This document shows, in pieces, positions 6,802-14,335 of a stretch of 15,330 nt of DNA (position 1 is the stretch's first letter; each line of letters opens with the position of its first letter). A model generated the notes under the pieces. The model saw only the letters and a list, made by a program, of their open reading frames with translations, had not been told where the DNA came from and searched no databases. The stretch is taken from the NCBI GenBank assembly GCA_024400895.1, contig JAKSMA010000027.1, forward strand, positions 1 through 15,330. Direction: 5' to 3'. The translations under genes were made by a program, and so were the position numbers. Source of the stretch: Muribaculaceae bacterium (GTDB lineage Bacteria; Bacteroidota; Bacteroidia; Bacteroidales; Muribaculaceae).

Positions 6802-8775
6802 ATGAAAGACGATTCGACTAAAGTGATGAATGCCGCAGAGCAAGAAAGCATGAGCTTGCCCGAAAACGCATTCACCGAACTCAAGCCAGGGGAAGAATAC
6901 ATTCCCCCCATGCGTCCCGACCAGTCTTATCCAGAAGCCACTGGTTATTCAGTGTCGATGGGTTTGATTATGGCTGTGATTTTCAGTGCTGCCGCTGCTT
7001 ATCTCGGTCTGAAAGTGGGCCAGGTGTTTGAAGCCGCCATACCTATCGCCATTATCGCAGCAGGTATCGCAGGCGTGACCAAGCGCAAAAACTCGCTCGG
7101 CGAGAATGTGCTTATCCAATCTATTGGCGCAGCATCTGGTATCGTGGTGGCTGGTGCCATCTTCACCTTGCCAGCACTCTACATCTTGCAAGCCAAGTAT
7201 CCAGAAATCACCGTCAACTTCCTTGAAGTGTTCCTCAGTTCACTCCTTGGTGGTTTGCTCGGCATTTTGTTCTTCATTCCATTCCGCAAGTATTTCGTAA
7301 AGGAAATGCACGGCAAGTTCCCATTCCCAGAAGCCACAGCCACCACTCAGGTGCTTATCAGTGGCCAAAAGGGTGGCAGCCAAGCAAAACCTTTGCTCAT
7401 TGCCGGTTTGGTGGGTGGTCTGTACGACTTCTTCCTCAGCACTTTCGGTTGGTGGAAAGAAGTGCTCACCACACAAGCAATTCCTGCTCTCCAAACATTC
7501 ACTCAAAACACTAAGATGATGTTCAGCATCAACACTGGTTCAGCGGTGCTCGGTCTTGGCTACATCGTGGGTCTGCGCTATGCATTCATCATCTTTGCCG
7601 GTAGTGCCTTCATCTGGTGGTGCATCGTTCCATTGCTCGGCTCCTTGGTTCCATCAATGGCCGACATGGCTCCTGACGCCATCTTTAAGGGCTACGCACG
7701 CCCAATCGGTATCGGCGGTATCGCTATGAGTGGTGTGATTGGCATCATCAAGTCGTGGGGCGTAATCAAGAGCGCCGTTGGCTTGGCAGGCAAGTCGTTC
7801 AGCAACAAGGGCGCCCAAGAAAAGCCTATCCGCACACAAAAGGATATCTCAATGAAGATTCTCGTGTTCGCCCTCGCAGCAGCACTTGCAGTGACCTTCG
7901 TATTCTTCTGGCTCGGTGTAATCGGCAACCTGCTTCAAGCCATCGTGGCATTCTTCGTGGTTGTGGTTATCGCATTCCTGTTCACCACCGTAGCAGCCAA
8001 CGCTATCGCCATTGTGGGTAGCAACCCTGTATCGGGTATGACTTTGATGACCCTTATCGTGGCAAGTACCATTTTCGTGGCAGTAGGCCTCAGCGGCACC
8101 AAAGGCATCATCGCTTCTATGGTGATTGGCGGTGTGGTATGTACTGCACTTTCAATGGCAGGCGGTATGGTTACCGATATGAAGATTGGTTACTGGCTTG
8201 GCTCAACCCCTGCTAAGCAACAAACTTGGAAAGCAGTGGGCACACTGGTATCAGCAGCCACAGTGGGCGGTGTAATCCTCCTTCTCAACAAGGCTTACGG
8301 TTTCACAGATCCTGATGTAATGGCGGCTCCTCAAGCCAACGCCATGGCAGCCGTTATCGACCCTCTGATGATGGGTGGCGAAACCCCATGGATTCTCTAT
8401 TCTGTGGGCGCTATATTTGCTTGCTTGCTCAACTGGCTCGGCGTTCCTGCTTTGGCATTCTCGCTCGGTATGTTCATTCCATTCCACCTCAACTCTCCAC
8501 TTCTCGTGGGTGGTGCTATCAGCTGGTTTGTAGGCTCACGCAGCAAGGATGAAAAGCTCAACAAGGCACGCCAAGAAAAAGGCACCTTGCTCGCCAGCGG
8601 TTTCATTGCCGGTGGTGCTTTGATGGGTGTGGTTAGCGCTGGTATGACTCTCGCAGGATTCTCTTACGAATGCACTCTGAGCGAAGGTATGACCAATGGT
8701 CTCGCAGTGGTTATCTACCTTGCCCTCATCGCATATCTCACCATCGCTTGCCTCAAGGCAAAGAAGGAAGATTGA
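6802..8775 (+). CDS. OPT family oligopeptide transporter
   Basis: This 657-residue polytopic inner-membrane protein belongs to the OPT/YSL family, which imports peptides or metal-chelate-like substrates with protons. A hydrophilic N terminus of about 45 residues is followed by many hydrophobic segments. The conserved family block HGKFPFPEATATTQVL lies at about residues 170-185, the early GLKVGQVFEAAIP block at 71-83, and GSNPVSGMTL at about 406-415; a basic cytoplasmic loop lies at about 335-350. Length agrees with prokaryotic OPT proteins of about 600-700 residues. The ATG at 6802 is preceded by an A/T-rich leader and the promoter box at 6731, with no closer start. The gene is alone between two terminators, so it is probably monocistronic. 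The substrate cannot be read from the sequence. Nothing appears broken. Confidence 0.93.
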   Translation: MKDDSTKVMNAAEQESMSLPENAFTELKPGEEYIPPMRPDQSYPEATGYSVSMGLIMAVIFSAAAAYLGLKVGQVFEAAIPIAIIAAGIAGVTKRKNSLGENVLIQSIGAASGIVVAGAIFTLPALYILQAKYPEITVNFLEVFLSSLLGGLLGILFFIPFRKYFVKEMHGKFPFPEATATTQVLISGQKGGSQAKPLLIAGLVGGLYDFFLSTFGWWKEVLTTQAIPALQTFTQNTKMMFSINTGSAVLGLGYIVGLRYAFIIFAGSAFIWWCIVPLLGSLVPSMADMAPDAIFKGYARPIGIGGIAMSGVIGIIKSWGVIKSAVGLAGKSFSNKGAQEKPIRTQKDISMKILVFALAAALAVTFVFFWLGVIGNLLQAIVAFFVVVVIAFLFTTVAANAIAIVGSNPVSGMTLMTLIVASTIFVAVGLSGTKGIIASMVIGGVVCTALSMAGGMVTDMKIGYWLGSTPAKQQTWKAVGTLVSAATVGGVILLLNKAYGFTDPDVMAAPQANAMAAVIDPLMMGGETPWILYSVGAIFACLLNWLGVPALAFSLGMFIPFHLNSPLLVGGAISWFVGSRSKDEKLNKARQEKGTLLASGFIAGGALMGVVSAGMTLAGFSYECTLSEGMTNGLAVVIYLALIAYLTIACLKAKKED

Positions 8776-8804
8776 TTTTAGCGACATTTCAACCCTCACA
8801 TAAC

Positions 8805-8837
8805 GTGCTCGGTGCAAATTTGCATCGGGCACTTTTT
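8805..8837 (+). terminator. Terminator of the OPT gene
   Basis: The segment GTGCTCGGTGCAAA (8805-8818) pairs with TTTGCATCGGGCAC (8819-8832) along 14 positions with two G-T wobbles; the innermost A-T pairs would form the loop. Five T residues follow (8833-8837). It lies 30 nt past the OPT stop codon. Confidence 0.8.
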
Positions 8838-8838
8838 C

Positions 8839-8866
8839 TATCTTTGCCCAAAATTCATTAATTTTG
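8839..8866 (+). promoter_or_regulatory. Two possible -7 boxes for the lipoprotein operon
   Basis: TATCTTTG (8839-8846) and TAATTTTG (8859-8866) both match TAnnTTTG and lie 38 and 18 nt before the ATG at 8884. A TTTG at 8819-8822 is 16 bp before the first box, but it is inside the terminator stem. Which box is used cannot be decided from sequence. Confidence 0.45.
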
Positions 8867-8883
8867 CATCACATAATCAACTT

Positions 8884-9450
8884 ATGCGACTTCTGATTCT
8901 CTCCATATCCATCCTTTTGATTGCGCTTGGCAGTTGCCACAGTGCAAAAAAGGCCACAACCGAAAGCGAAGGAGTGAGTGTAGAGAAGCTGGAGTTCAAC
9001 AACTCCGAAGCAGCAGAGAAAGACGCTGCCTCCAAGAAAAAAGCAAAACAAAAAAACAAGCGCAAACGCACAGCGCGCCCACAAAACAAAAAGAAAAATC
9101 AAGGGGGATCGTCTGCTGACGATGGAAAGAGTTCCGACGGTACAGTAAAAGTCAATATCGAAGAACTGCAGAAGAAAGCTGAAAACGGCGACACCATCGC
9201 CCAAACCCAACTCGGCATCGAATACATGAAGGGTGAAGCGGTAAAGAAGGATATGGAAAAGGCCATTGAATGGTGGACCAAGGCTGCAGAGCAGGGATAT
9301 ACTGAAGCGCAGTACAAACTCGGCGTGTGTCACCAGTTTGGATATGGAGTGAGGCGCAGCAACGAGCGTGCCCGCCACTGGTACGAGCAAGCCGCCAAAC
9401 AGCATTACGCGCCCGCCGAATCAGCCCTAAAAACCCTCGAAGAAGAATAA
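8884..9450 (+). CDS. Sel1-repeat lipoprotein
   Basis: This is a 188-residue protein. Residues 1-17 are a lipoprotein signal peptide with a lipobox ending ALGS before Cys18, so the mature protein should be lipid-anchored. Residues about 47-75 are very rich in Lys, Arg, Gln and Asn, a flexible basic linker. Residues about 96-186 carry two Sel1-like (TPR-related) repeats: AENGDTIAQTQLGIEYMKG...AIEWWTKAAEQG, then YTEAQYKLGVCHQFGYGV...ARHWYEQAAKQH. Sel1 repeats bind protein partners; the partner here is unknown. I chose the ATG at 8884 because it begins the signal peptide. An in-frame ATG at 8812 would add 24 residues but lies inside the terminator and upstream of both promoter boxes. The next lipoprotein gene follows after 12 nt, so the two are probably co-transcribed. 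Confidence 0.85.
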   Translation: MRLLILSISILLIALGSCHSAKKATTESEGVSVEKLEFNNSEAAEKDAASKKKAKQKNKRKRTARPQNKKKNQGGSSADDGKSSDGTVKVNIEELQKKAENGDTIAQTQLGIEYMKGEAVKKDMEKAIEWWTKAAEQGYTEAQYKLGVCHQFGYGVRRSNERARHWYEQAAKQHYAPAESALKTLEEE

Positions 9451-9462
9451 TCTTTACAATAT

Positions 9463-10182
9463 ATGAAAAATTTAGTATTCGCATTTATTGCCCTATTTAT
9501 AGGAATCGCGTTTGCATCATGCAACAAATCAAACTCCAATCCCCGATTAGACGCATTCAAAGACAGCATCCGCAGGGCCGACAGCCTAAAGCAAATTCAG
9601 CGGGACGCAGAAAAAGCAGCAGAAAAAATCCATCAAGACAGTATTGATTACTTGAGTTTCACCAGCCAAGACCTCAAAACATTCTTCCTCAAAGGACACG
9701 TGAAAAGCGTGACTGAAACCACTGCATACGGAGAGAAAACAACCCTACTCTTCGACATCAATGGCAACCTCACCAACAAAGGTGGCTTCGACGAAGTGAA
9801 AAGAAATTCAAAAGGCCAAATCACCGACCTAATCAACAAGGACACTTGGGATGGAGGCGACGAGGGCGCCACTTACACCTACAACGGGAACGGATATCCA
9901 AAATCATACTCTTATTGGGTTTCCGACACTTATATGGAGCAATACACGAAATACAATAGCAGCAATTGGCCAATAGCCGCTAAGCAGGTTTACGACTTCC
10001 CTGAAGGTGAGGAGCCAAGAGGCACTATCACATATTCTAACACCGACCACATGGGCAACTGGACAAAAAAGAAAGTGGCGTATAAAAGTTTTGAAGATTC
10101 TTATCCTTCAGATGCTCAGGTCACCACTCGCAATATCCCCTACTACACCTTTGAAGAAGTATACAAAATAGTGGCAGAATAA
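9463..10182 (+). CDS. Lipoprotein of unknown function
   Basis: This 239-residue protein has a signal peptide whose lipobox AFAS precedes Cys20, so it is a predicted lipoprotein. Residues about 27-65 are charged and probably helical (Asp, Lys, Arg, Ala and Gln rich). Residues about 70-239 look beta-rich, with tyrosines and short turn motifs of the form DxNGNL, NSKGQI and YNGNGYP, spaced like the strand-turn repeats of YD/RHS-like or MORN-like sheets, although none fits a family clearly. I do not recognise the protein, but similar hypothetical lipoproteins are common in Bacteroidales. It lies 12 nt after the Sel1 lipoprotein gene and before a strong hairpin, so it is the second and last gene of that operon. 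The two may act together in the envelope (inference from position only). Confidence 0.8.
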   Translation: MKNLVFAFIALFIGIAFASCNKSNSNPRLDAFKDSIRRADSLKQIQRDAEKAAEKIHQDSIDYLSFTSQDLKTFFLKGHVKSVTETTAYGEKTTLLFDINGNLTNKGGFDEVKRNSKGQITDLINKDTWDGGDEGATYTYNGNGYPKSYSYWVSDTYMEQYTKYNSSNWPIAAKQVYDFPEGEEPRGTITYSNTDHMGNWTKKKVAYKSFEDSYPSDAQVTTRNIPYYTFEEVYKIVAE

Positions 10183-10209
10183 GTGCCACCACACCTATCG
10201 AAGAAATAG

Positions 10210-10247
10210 CAAGCCCGGAAGAATCTACGTCGACTCTTCCGGGCTTG
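10210..10247. terminator. Bidirectional terminator between convergent genes
   Basis: A perfect 13-bp stem is formed by CAAGCCCGGAAGA (10210-10222) and TCTTCCGGGCTTG (10235-10247) with a 12-nt loop. Only short T runs follow on either strand. It lies between the lipoprotein stop (10182) and the peptidase stop (10268), so it can serve both genes. Confidence 0.8.
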
Positions 10248-10267
10248 ATTTCATATATCTTAAATCA

Positions 10268-11413
10268 CTATTGTCCCAATGGATAGGTGGGCTGGAGATT
10301 GACTGCAGTTTGCGCTTTTTTGATGAATTCTATTGCTTTCTGCTTGTCGATAGCCTTCACGGTGCGTCCGTTGCTCGTCACATCTTCGGCGGCAAACAGC
10401 GAATTCCAAATGGCCTCAGAAGTGGCCTCGATGGTGGCCATAAACAATCCGCTCATATCATCGTTGTGCAACAGCGTTGGGGTGTAGTTCTTGGTGGATT
10501 CATCAATGAGATTCTGTTCTGCCACCGACACGGCTATCGCATAGTCGCCACTACCGCTCGATGCAACGCCACCCGTCTGTGCCATGCCCATGATTGCACG
10601 TTTGGCCATACGCTCGAGGTTGCGGGCATCGACAGGAGCATCTGTCACCACCACAATCATGCACGAGCCATCCACATCTTGCAGAATCTTGTCGCGATAG
10701 GCGTACTTACCAAGCAACTGCCCCACTGGCACACCGGCAATCTGGAGAACACCGCCAAAGTTGGCCTGCACAAGCACGCCCACTGTGTAGCCGCCCATTG
10801 AAGCAGGCAACACGCGCGAAGCTGTACCAATGCCAGCCTTGTAGCCAAATGCCACTGCGCCATTACCAGCGCCCACGCAGCCTTCTTCCACAGCACCGTC
10901 TTTTGCGCTTTCAATAGCGGCAATCACATGCTCTTTAGTGACGAAACGCGAGCGAATATCATTCAGTCCGCCATCATTAGTTTCTCCCACCAGGGCATTC
11001 ACCGAGCGAACATTCGAGTTATGCTTCATCGTGTATTCCACCGCACCCGCAATGCCTTCTGCCACATTGAGCGTGTTGGTGAGAATTATCGGTGTTTCGA
11101 TATTTCCGAGTTCCTGCACTTGTGTAGAGCCAGCCAATTTACCAAATCCGTTGCCCACATACACCGCTGCGGGGCATTTCTTCTTGAACAGATTTCCCTG
11201 ATGCGGCACGATGGCAGTGACGCCCGTCTGCATTACATCGCTGGTAAGGGTCACTTGCCCCACTGTCACGCCTTTCACATCTGTGATGGCATTGTTGGCT
11301 CCGGTCTTCATCACGCCCACCACCACGCCATAGTCGCGAAGGCGTTTCTGTGCCGTCACTTGTCCACAGCATAGTGCAAAAGTAATCGCAATAATCAATA
11401 ACTGCTTTTTCAT
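10268..11413 (-). CDS. P1/DmpA family (S58) secreted aminopeptidase
   Basis: This is a 381-residue protein. Residues 1-21 are a Sec signal peptide (MKKQLLIIAI..., likely cleavage after VTA), so it should be periplasmic. The rest matches the P1/DmpA family of N-terminal-nucleophile peptidases (L-aminopeptidase/D-esterase; beta-peptidyl aminopeptidases), which cut their own chain into two subunits. Motifs seen are ITDVKGVTVGQVTL (43-56), GETNDGGLND (143-152), VQANFG (215-220, with Asn218 the likely oxyanion residue) and ASSGSGDYAIAVS (284-296). Self-cleavage is expected between Ala284 and Ser285, Ser285 becoming the nucleophile; DmpA itself has Gly before this Ser. Length fits the family (about 350-400). 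The gene follows the LUD-domain gene by 4 nt, so it is the second gene of a leftward operon. The physiological substrate is unknown. Confidence 0.92.
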   Translation of the reverse strand: MKKQLLIIAITFALCCGQVTAQKRLRDYGVVVGVMKTGANNAITDVKGVTVGQVTLTSDVMQTGVTAIVPHQGNLFKKKCPAAVYVGNGFGKLAGSTQVQELGNIETPIILTNTLNVAEGIAGAVEYTMKHNSNVRSVNALVGETNDGGLNDIRSRFVTKEHVIAAIESAKDGAVEEGCVGAGNGAVAFGYKAGIGTASRVLPASMGGYTVGVLVQANFGGVLQIAGVPVGQLLGKYAYRDKILQDVDGSCMIVVVTDAPVDARNLERMAKRAIMGMAQTGGVASSGSGDYAIAVSVAEQNLIDESTKNYTPTLLHNDDMSGLFMATIEATSEAIWNSLFAAEDVTSNGRTVKAIDKQKAIEFIKKAQTAVNLQPTYPLGQ

Positions 11414-11417
11414 ATTC

Positions 11418-12056
11418 TCAATAGCCTAAATCTTCGTTCACTAAAATCACGATATGACGTCCTGCGGGATAAGAATTTCTCTGGAAGTGAATGTAATTAC
11501 AGATGCAGTGCTCTGCATTACAATTGTGGCACACGCCATCGATGGTGCATGGTGTGTCAAGATTCAGTCGTGCGGTATTAATCGGTGCCGCTGTGGCGCG
11601 AGCACGGCTAAGTGCAGCCTCCACATTCTGGACAATCTTGTTCATTCCCACCACCAGAATCACGCGCTTGGGGCCCCAAGTGATGGCAGCCACGCGATTG
11701 CCGTTGCCATCGATGTTGACCAGCACACCATCTTCGCTCATGGCATTCACGCTCGCCAAATAATAGTCCACATCAAATGCAGCCAGATATGCGGCACGCT
11801 TGTCTTCCTGAGTGGTCACCTTGTCGCGGTCCACAATTTTCAAGTTGGAAGCATACAATGCCTCGGTGAGTCCCATATCTCGAATCGTCATTGAGCCACC
11901 CCAACTCACGCTGCTTCCATCGGGAATGAGTTGCTTCACTTTCTCTATCGCATCGGCCGACGACGCACAGTAAAATGCCTCAAAATGACGGCGTTTCAAG
12001 TTCTTAATCACCTTCTCGGCTAATTTCGCATTGCGAATATCTTTGGGAGTTTCCAT
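11418..12056 (-). CDS. LUD-domain protein (LutC/YkgG-like)
   Basis: This 212-residue cytoplasmic protein has the LUD (DUF162) fold found in LutB/LutC lactate-utilisation proteins. Typical blocks are present: GSSVSWGGSMTIRDMGL (47-63), SVNAMSEDGVLVNIDGNGNRVA (102-123), GPKRVILVVGMNKIV (128-142) and a late HIVILVNEDLGY end. A cysteine group near the C terminus (C170, C176, C179, C184, C186) could bind a metal or an iron-sulfur cluster; it is characteristic of the stand-alone LUD subgroup as I remember it. No lutA or lutB gene is nearby, so lactate oxidation should not be assumed from the name. The gene has its own promoter box at 12079-12086 and is followed after 4 nt by the P1 peptidase gene. 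The ATG at 12056 lies about 22 nt past that box. Confidence 0.88.
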   Translation of the reverse strand: METPKDIRNAKLAEKVIKNLKRRHFEAFYCASSADAIEKVKQLIPDGSSVSWGGSMTIRDMGLTEALYASNLKIVDRDKVTTQEDKRAAYLAAFDVDYYLASVNAMSEDGVLVNIDGNGNRVAAITWGPKRVILVVGMNKIVQNVEAALSRARATAAPINTARLNLDTPCTIDGVCHNCNAEHCICNYIHFQRNSYPAGRHIVILVNEDLGY

Positions 12057-12078
12057 ATCGTTTGTTATTTCTATATTA

Positions 12079-12109
12079 CAAAAATAGTGAATTCTAACGT
12101 GATATTAAA
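12079..12109 (-). promoter_or_regulatory. Promoter of the LUD-peptidase operon
   Basis: On the minus strand, TATTTTTG (12086-12079) matches TAnnTTTG, and TTTA (12109-12106) stands exactly 19 bp upstream, close to the TTTG -33 element. Transcription should start near 12072, giving a very short leader before the ATG at 12056. Confidence 0.6.
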
Positions 12110-12125
12110 TAAATTCTTTATACGA

Positions 12126-12159
12126 TTTACATAGTTACGCCAATTTTATGCTAATTTTG
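12126..12159 (+). promoter_or_regulatory. Promoter of the TauE-MATE operon
   Basis: TAATTTTG (12152-12159) matches the -7 consensus. A TTTA at 12126-12129 is 22 bp upstream, a little farther than usual. With the leftward promoter it forms a divergent pair in an A/T-rich 125-bp gap. The start codon is at 12182. Confidence 0.55.
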
Positions 12160-12181
12160 TAACGAAATAAAGAAACGAACA

Positions 12182-12907
12182 ATGAACGACGCGCACTTAT
12201 ATCTTTTGATTTTATGCATTGGAGCGAGCTTCGTGCAGCGCGTCACGGGGTTCGGGTTTGGCATCTTCATCATGACCTGGCTCACGGCACTGATGCCCAG
12301 CTATGGCGAAGCCACTGCACTATCCGGAATATTAGCCCTCTGCACTTCACTACTGGTGGCCATAAGAATGTGGCGCCATATTCAGTGGAATCACCTTTGG
12401 CTCATCCTCATCGCCTTCATGGCATTTTCTGGCGTGTGCATTTTTGCGCTTTCGCAAATCCACGACAGTGTTCTGAATGTGATTTTAGGATGCGTGCTCA
12501 TTTTTGCAAGTTTTTATTTCTTGTTTATCAGTGGGCATATTCACTTGAAGCCCACACGCACCACACAAGTGGTGGCTGGGTCGCTTAGTGGCATGATGGG
12601 TGGTTTCTTCGCTATGCAAGGACCTCCAGCGGTGCTCTATTTTCTGGCTTCGGAAAACAACAAAAACCAATATATGGCCACTGTGCAAACCTATTTTCTG
12701 GTGGGCAACATCGGCATGGCTATAGTGCGTGCTTGCAATGGATTTGTCACGCCTGCCGTAGGCTATGGTTTTTTGTATGGCATCGGTGGCGTGATTATAG
12801 GAAATGTGATTGGGGCATTGGTATTTAAGCGAATATCTATCAACTTGCTTCGCACATTAGTGTACATCTATCTCGCCATCAGTGGCGTAATGATTTTATG
12901 CAGATAA
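12182..12907 (+). CDS. TauE/SafE family membrane permease
   Basis: This 241-residue inner-membrane protein has about eight hydrophobic segments, the size and layout of the TauE/SafE (DUF81) family of anion exporters linked to sulfite, sulfoacetate or related compounds. Two family blocks are visible, one in each half: FVQRVTGFGFGIF near residues 17-29, and SGMMGGFFAMQGPPAVLYFL near residues 135-154. The substrate cannot be inferred and no sulfur-metabolism gene is beside it. It is the first gene after its promoter, and the MATE gene begins at or just before its stop codon, so the two are translated from one message and probably coupled. The ATG at 12182 is the first codon after the promoter; the helix starts within ten residues of it. 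Confidence 0.87.
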   Translation: MNDAHLYLLILCIGASFVQRVTGFGFGIFIMTWLTALMPSYGEATALSGILALCTSLLVAIRMWRHIQWNHLWLILIAFMAFSGVCIFALSQIHDSVLNVILGCVLIFASFYFLFISGHIHLKPTRTTQVVAGSLSGMMGGFFAMQGPPAVLYFLASENNKNQYMATVQTYFLVGNIGMAIVRACNGFVTPAVGYGFLYGIGGVIIGNVIGALVFKRISINLLRTLVYIYLAISGVMILCR

Positions 12908-12909
12908 AT

Positions 12910-14253
12910 ATGGCAAAAGTCGACAACCATACTTTCTTGACTAAGGGTGCTGTGGGTAAAGTGATTTCACGCATGGCGCTTCCTACGATTGCGGGCATGC
13001 TCGTGACCAGCATCTACAACCTGATCGACTCCTATTTCGTGGGACAAATCAACACGCAAGCCACTGCGGCTGTCGGTGTTGCCTTTCCCGCTATGGCCAT
13101 TGTGCAGGCTGTGGGATTTTTCTTCGGGCAAGGCTCTGGCACCTACATCTCTCGCCAACTCGGGGCAAAACGACGCGAAGATGCCGAAAAAATGGCGAGC
13201 ACCACTTTCTATATGTCGATTGTTTCCGGTGTGATTTTGGCTGTTGTTGCTTTAATATTTTTGGAGCCACTGTCGCTGGCTTTTGGCTCTACGCCCACCA
13301 TTCTCCCCTACACTAAACCCTATATGGGCATTATGCTGATTGCAGCACCTTTCGTGACTGCAACCATGACGCTCAACAACCAAATGCGATTTCAGGGCAA
13401 CGCCTTTTCCGCTATGGTAGGTATGATGACAGGCGCAGTGCTCAATGTGGCGCTGGTGCCTTTGTTCACATTCACCTTTGGGCTGGGAATTGCCGGCACG
13501 GCTATTGGTACAGTGCTCAGTGAAATATTCGGTTTTATCGTGCTATATGTGATGGCTGTGAGAGGCGACAGCTTACGACTGAAATTAAAATTCATCACCA
13601 TCACTCGCCACTATATGCTGGAAATGGTGAAAGGTGGCACACCATCGCTCTCGCGCCAAGGCCTCGCAAGCATCTCCACCATGCTGCTCAATTTGGCAGC
13701 AGCCTCGTTTGGCGACGCCGCCATTGCTGGCATGAGCATTGTGGGGCGTGTTTCTTTTGTCGTTTTCTCCGTAGTCATCGGCATTGGGCAAGGATTTCAG
13801 CCTTTCTGCGGATTCAATTTCGGGGCGAAACTCTACAAGCGTGTTCGCCAAGGATATTTCTATGCCATCAAACTCAGTTTGATATTCCTCTCGATATGCT
13901 GCGTGGCAGGATTCTACTTCGCAGAAGAAATCATCGACTTGATGCGACACGACCCTGCTGTGGTGGAGGTAGGGGCCATAGCACTGCGTTGGCAAATCGC
14001 CACATGGCCTCTTATTGCGTTCATCATCATGAGCAATATGGCACTTCAGACGTGCGGATGGGCAATCTCTGCCAACATTGTTGCCGCATTGCGCAACGGC
14101 CTTTGCTTCATTCCACTTATCATCGTCCTCCCTATGTTCATGGGCATACTTGGCGTGGAAACATGCCAAACCATAGCCGATGTGATTTCAGCTATCATCA
14201 CTCTCCCCCTCATGCTCCGCTACTTCCGCGACCTCAACAAATTAGAGAGATAA
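12910..14253 (+). CDS. MATE family efflux transporter
   Basis: This protein of 447 residues (451 from the alternative ATG at 12898) is a multidrug and toxin extrusion transporter of the inner membrane, exporting cationic or other small compounds with Na+ or H+ entry. It starts FLTKGAVGKVISRMALPTIAGM, the usual MATE opening, followed by YNLIDSYFVGQ and FFFGQGSGTYISRQLGAKR in the first half. The second half repeats the pattern (GGTPSLSRQGLAS, then IGIGQGFQPFCGFNFGAKLYKRVRQG). About twelve hydrophobic segments are seen and the length is standard. I prefer the ATG at 12910, two bases after the TauE/SafE stop codon, because the conserved part begins soon after it; the ATG at 12898 overlaps TauE by 10 nt and adds MQIN. 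It is the last gene of the operon. No hairpin terminator is seen after it; a heptamer array begins 12 nt later. Substrate unknown. Confidence 0.92.
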   Translation: MAKVDNHTFLTKGAVGKVISRMALPTIAGMLVTSIYNLIDSYFVGQINTQATAAVGVAFPAMAIVQAVGFFFGQGSGTYISRQLGAKRREDAEKMASTTFYMSIVSGVILAVVALIFLEPLSLAFGSTPTILPYTKPYMGIMLIAAPFVTATMTLNNQMRFQGNAFSAMVGMMTGAVLNVALVPLFTFTFGLGIAGTAIGTVLSEIFGFIVLYVMAVRGDSLRLKLKFITITRHYMLEMVKGGTPSLSRQGLASISTMLLNLAAASFGDAAIAGMSIVGRVSFVVFSVVIGIGQGFQPFCGFNFGAKLYKRVRQGYFYAIKLSLIFLSICCVAGFYFAEEIIDLMRHDPAVVEVGAIALRWQIATWPLIAFIIMSNMALQTCGWAISANIVAALRNGLCFIPLIIVLPMFMGILGVETCQTIADVISAIITLPLMLRYFRDLNKLER

Positions 14254-14265
14254 CAAAAATCAAAA

Positions 14266-14335
14266 TCTAACCTCTAACTTCTAACCTCTAATCTCTAACT
14301 TCTAACTTCTAACCTCTAATTTCTATCTTCTATCA
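14266..14335. repeat. Heptanucleotide tandem array, ten units
   Basis: Ten uninterrupted 7-bp units lie between two convergent genes. Units 1-8 read TCTAACY or TCTAATY; units 9 and 10 read TCTATCT and TCTATCA. On the minus strand the unit is RGTTAGA. Because 7 is not a multiple of 3, the TAA on the plus strand and the TAG on the minus strand fall in every frame, so the array holds stop codons in all six frames. The last 20 bases are inside the phosphatase gene and supply its stop codon. Confidence 0.95.

Noticed and set aside
13585..14169. A 194-codon leftward frame inside the MATE gene, rich in His and Cys
   Set aside because: It is a shadow of a complete MATE transporter with all family blocks on the plus strand.
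14266..14335. Tandem units considered as a CRISPR array or phage attachment site
   Set aside because: The units are 7 bp with no spacers, and no cas gene, integrase or tRNA is nearby.
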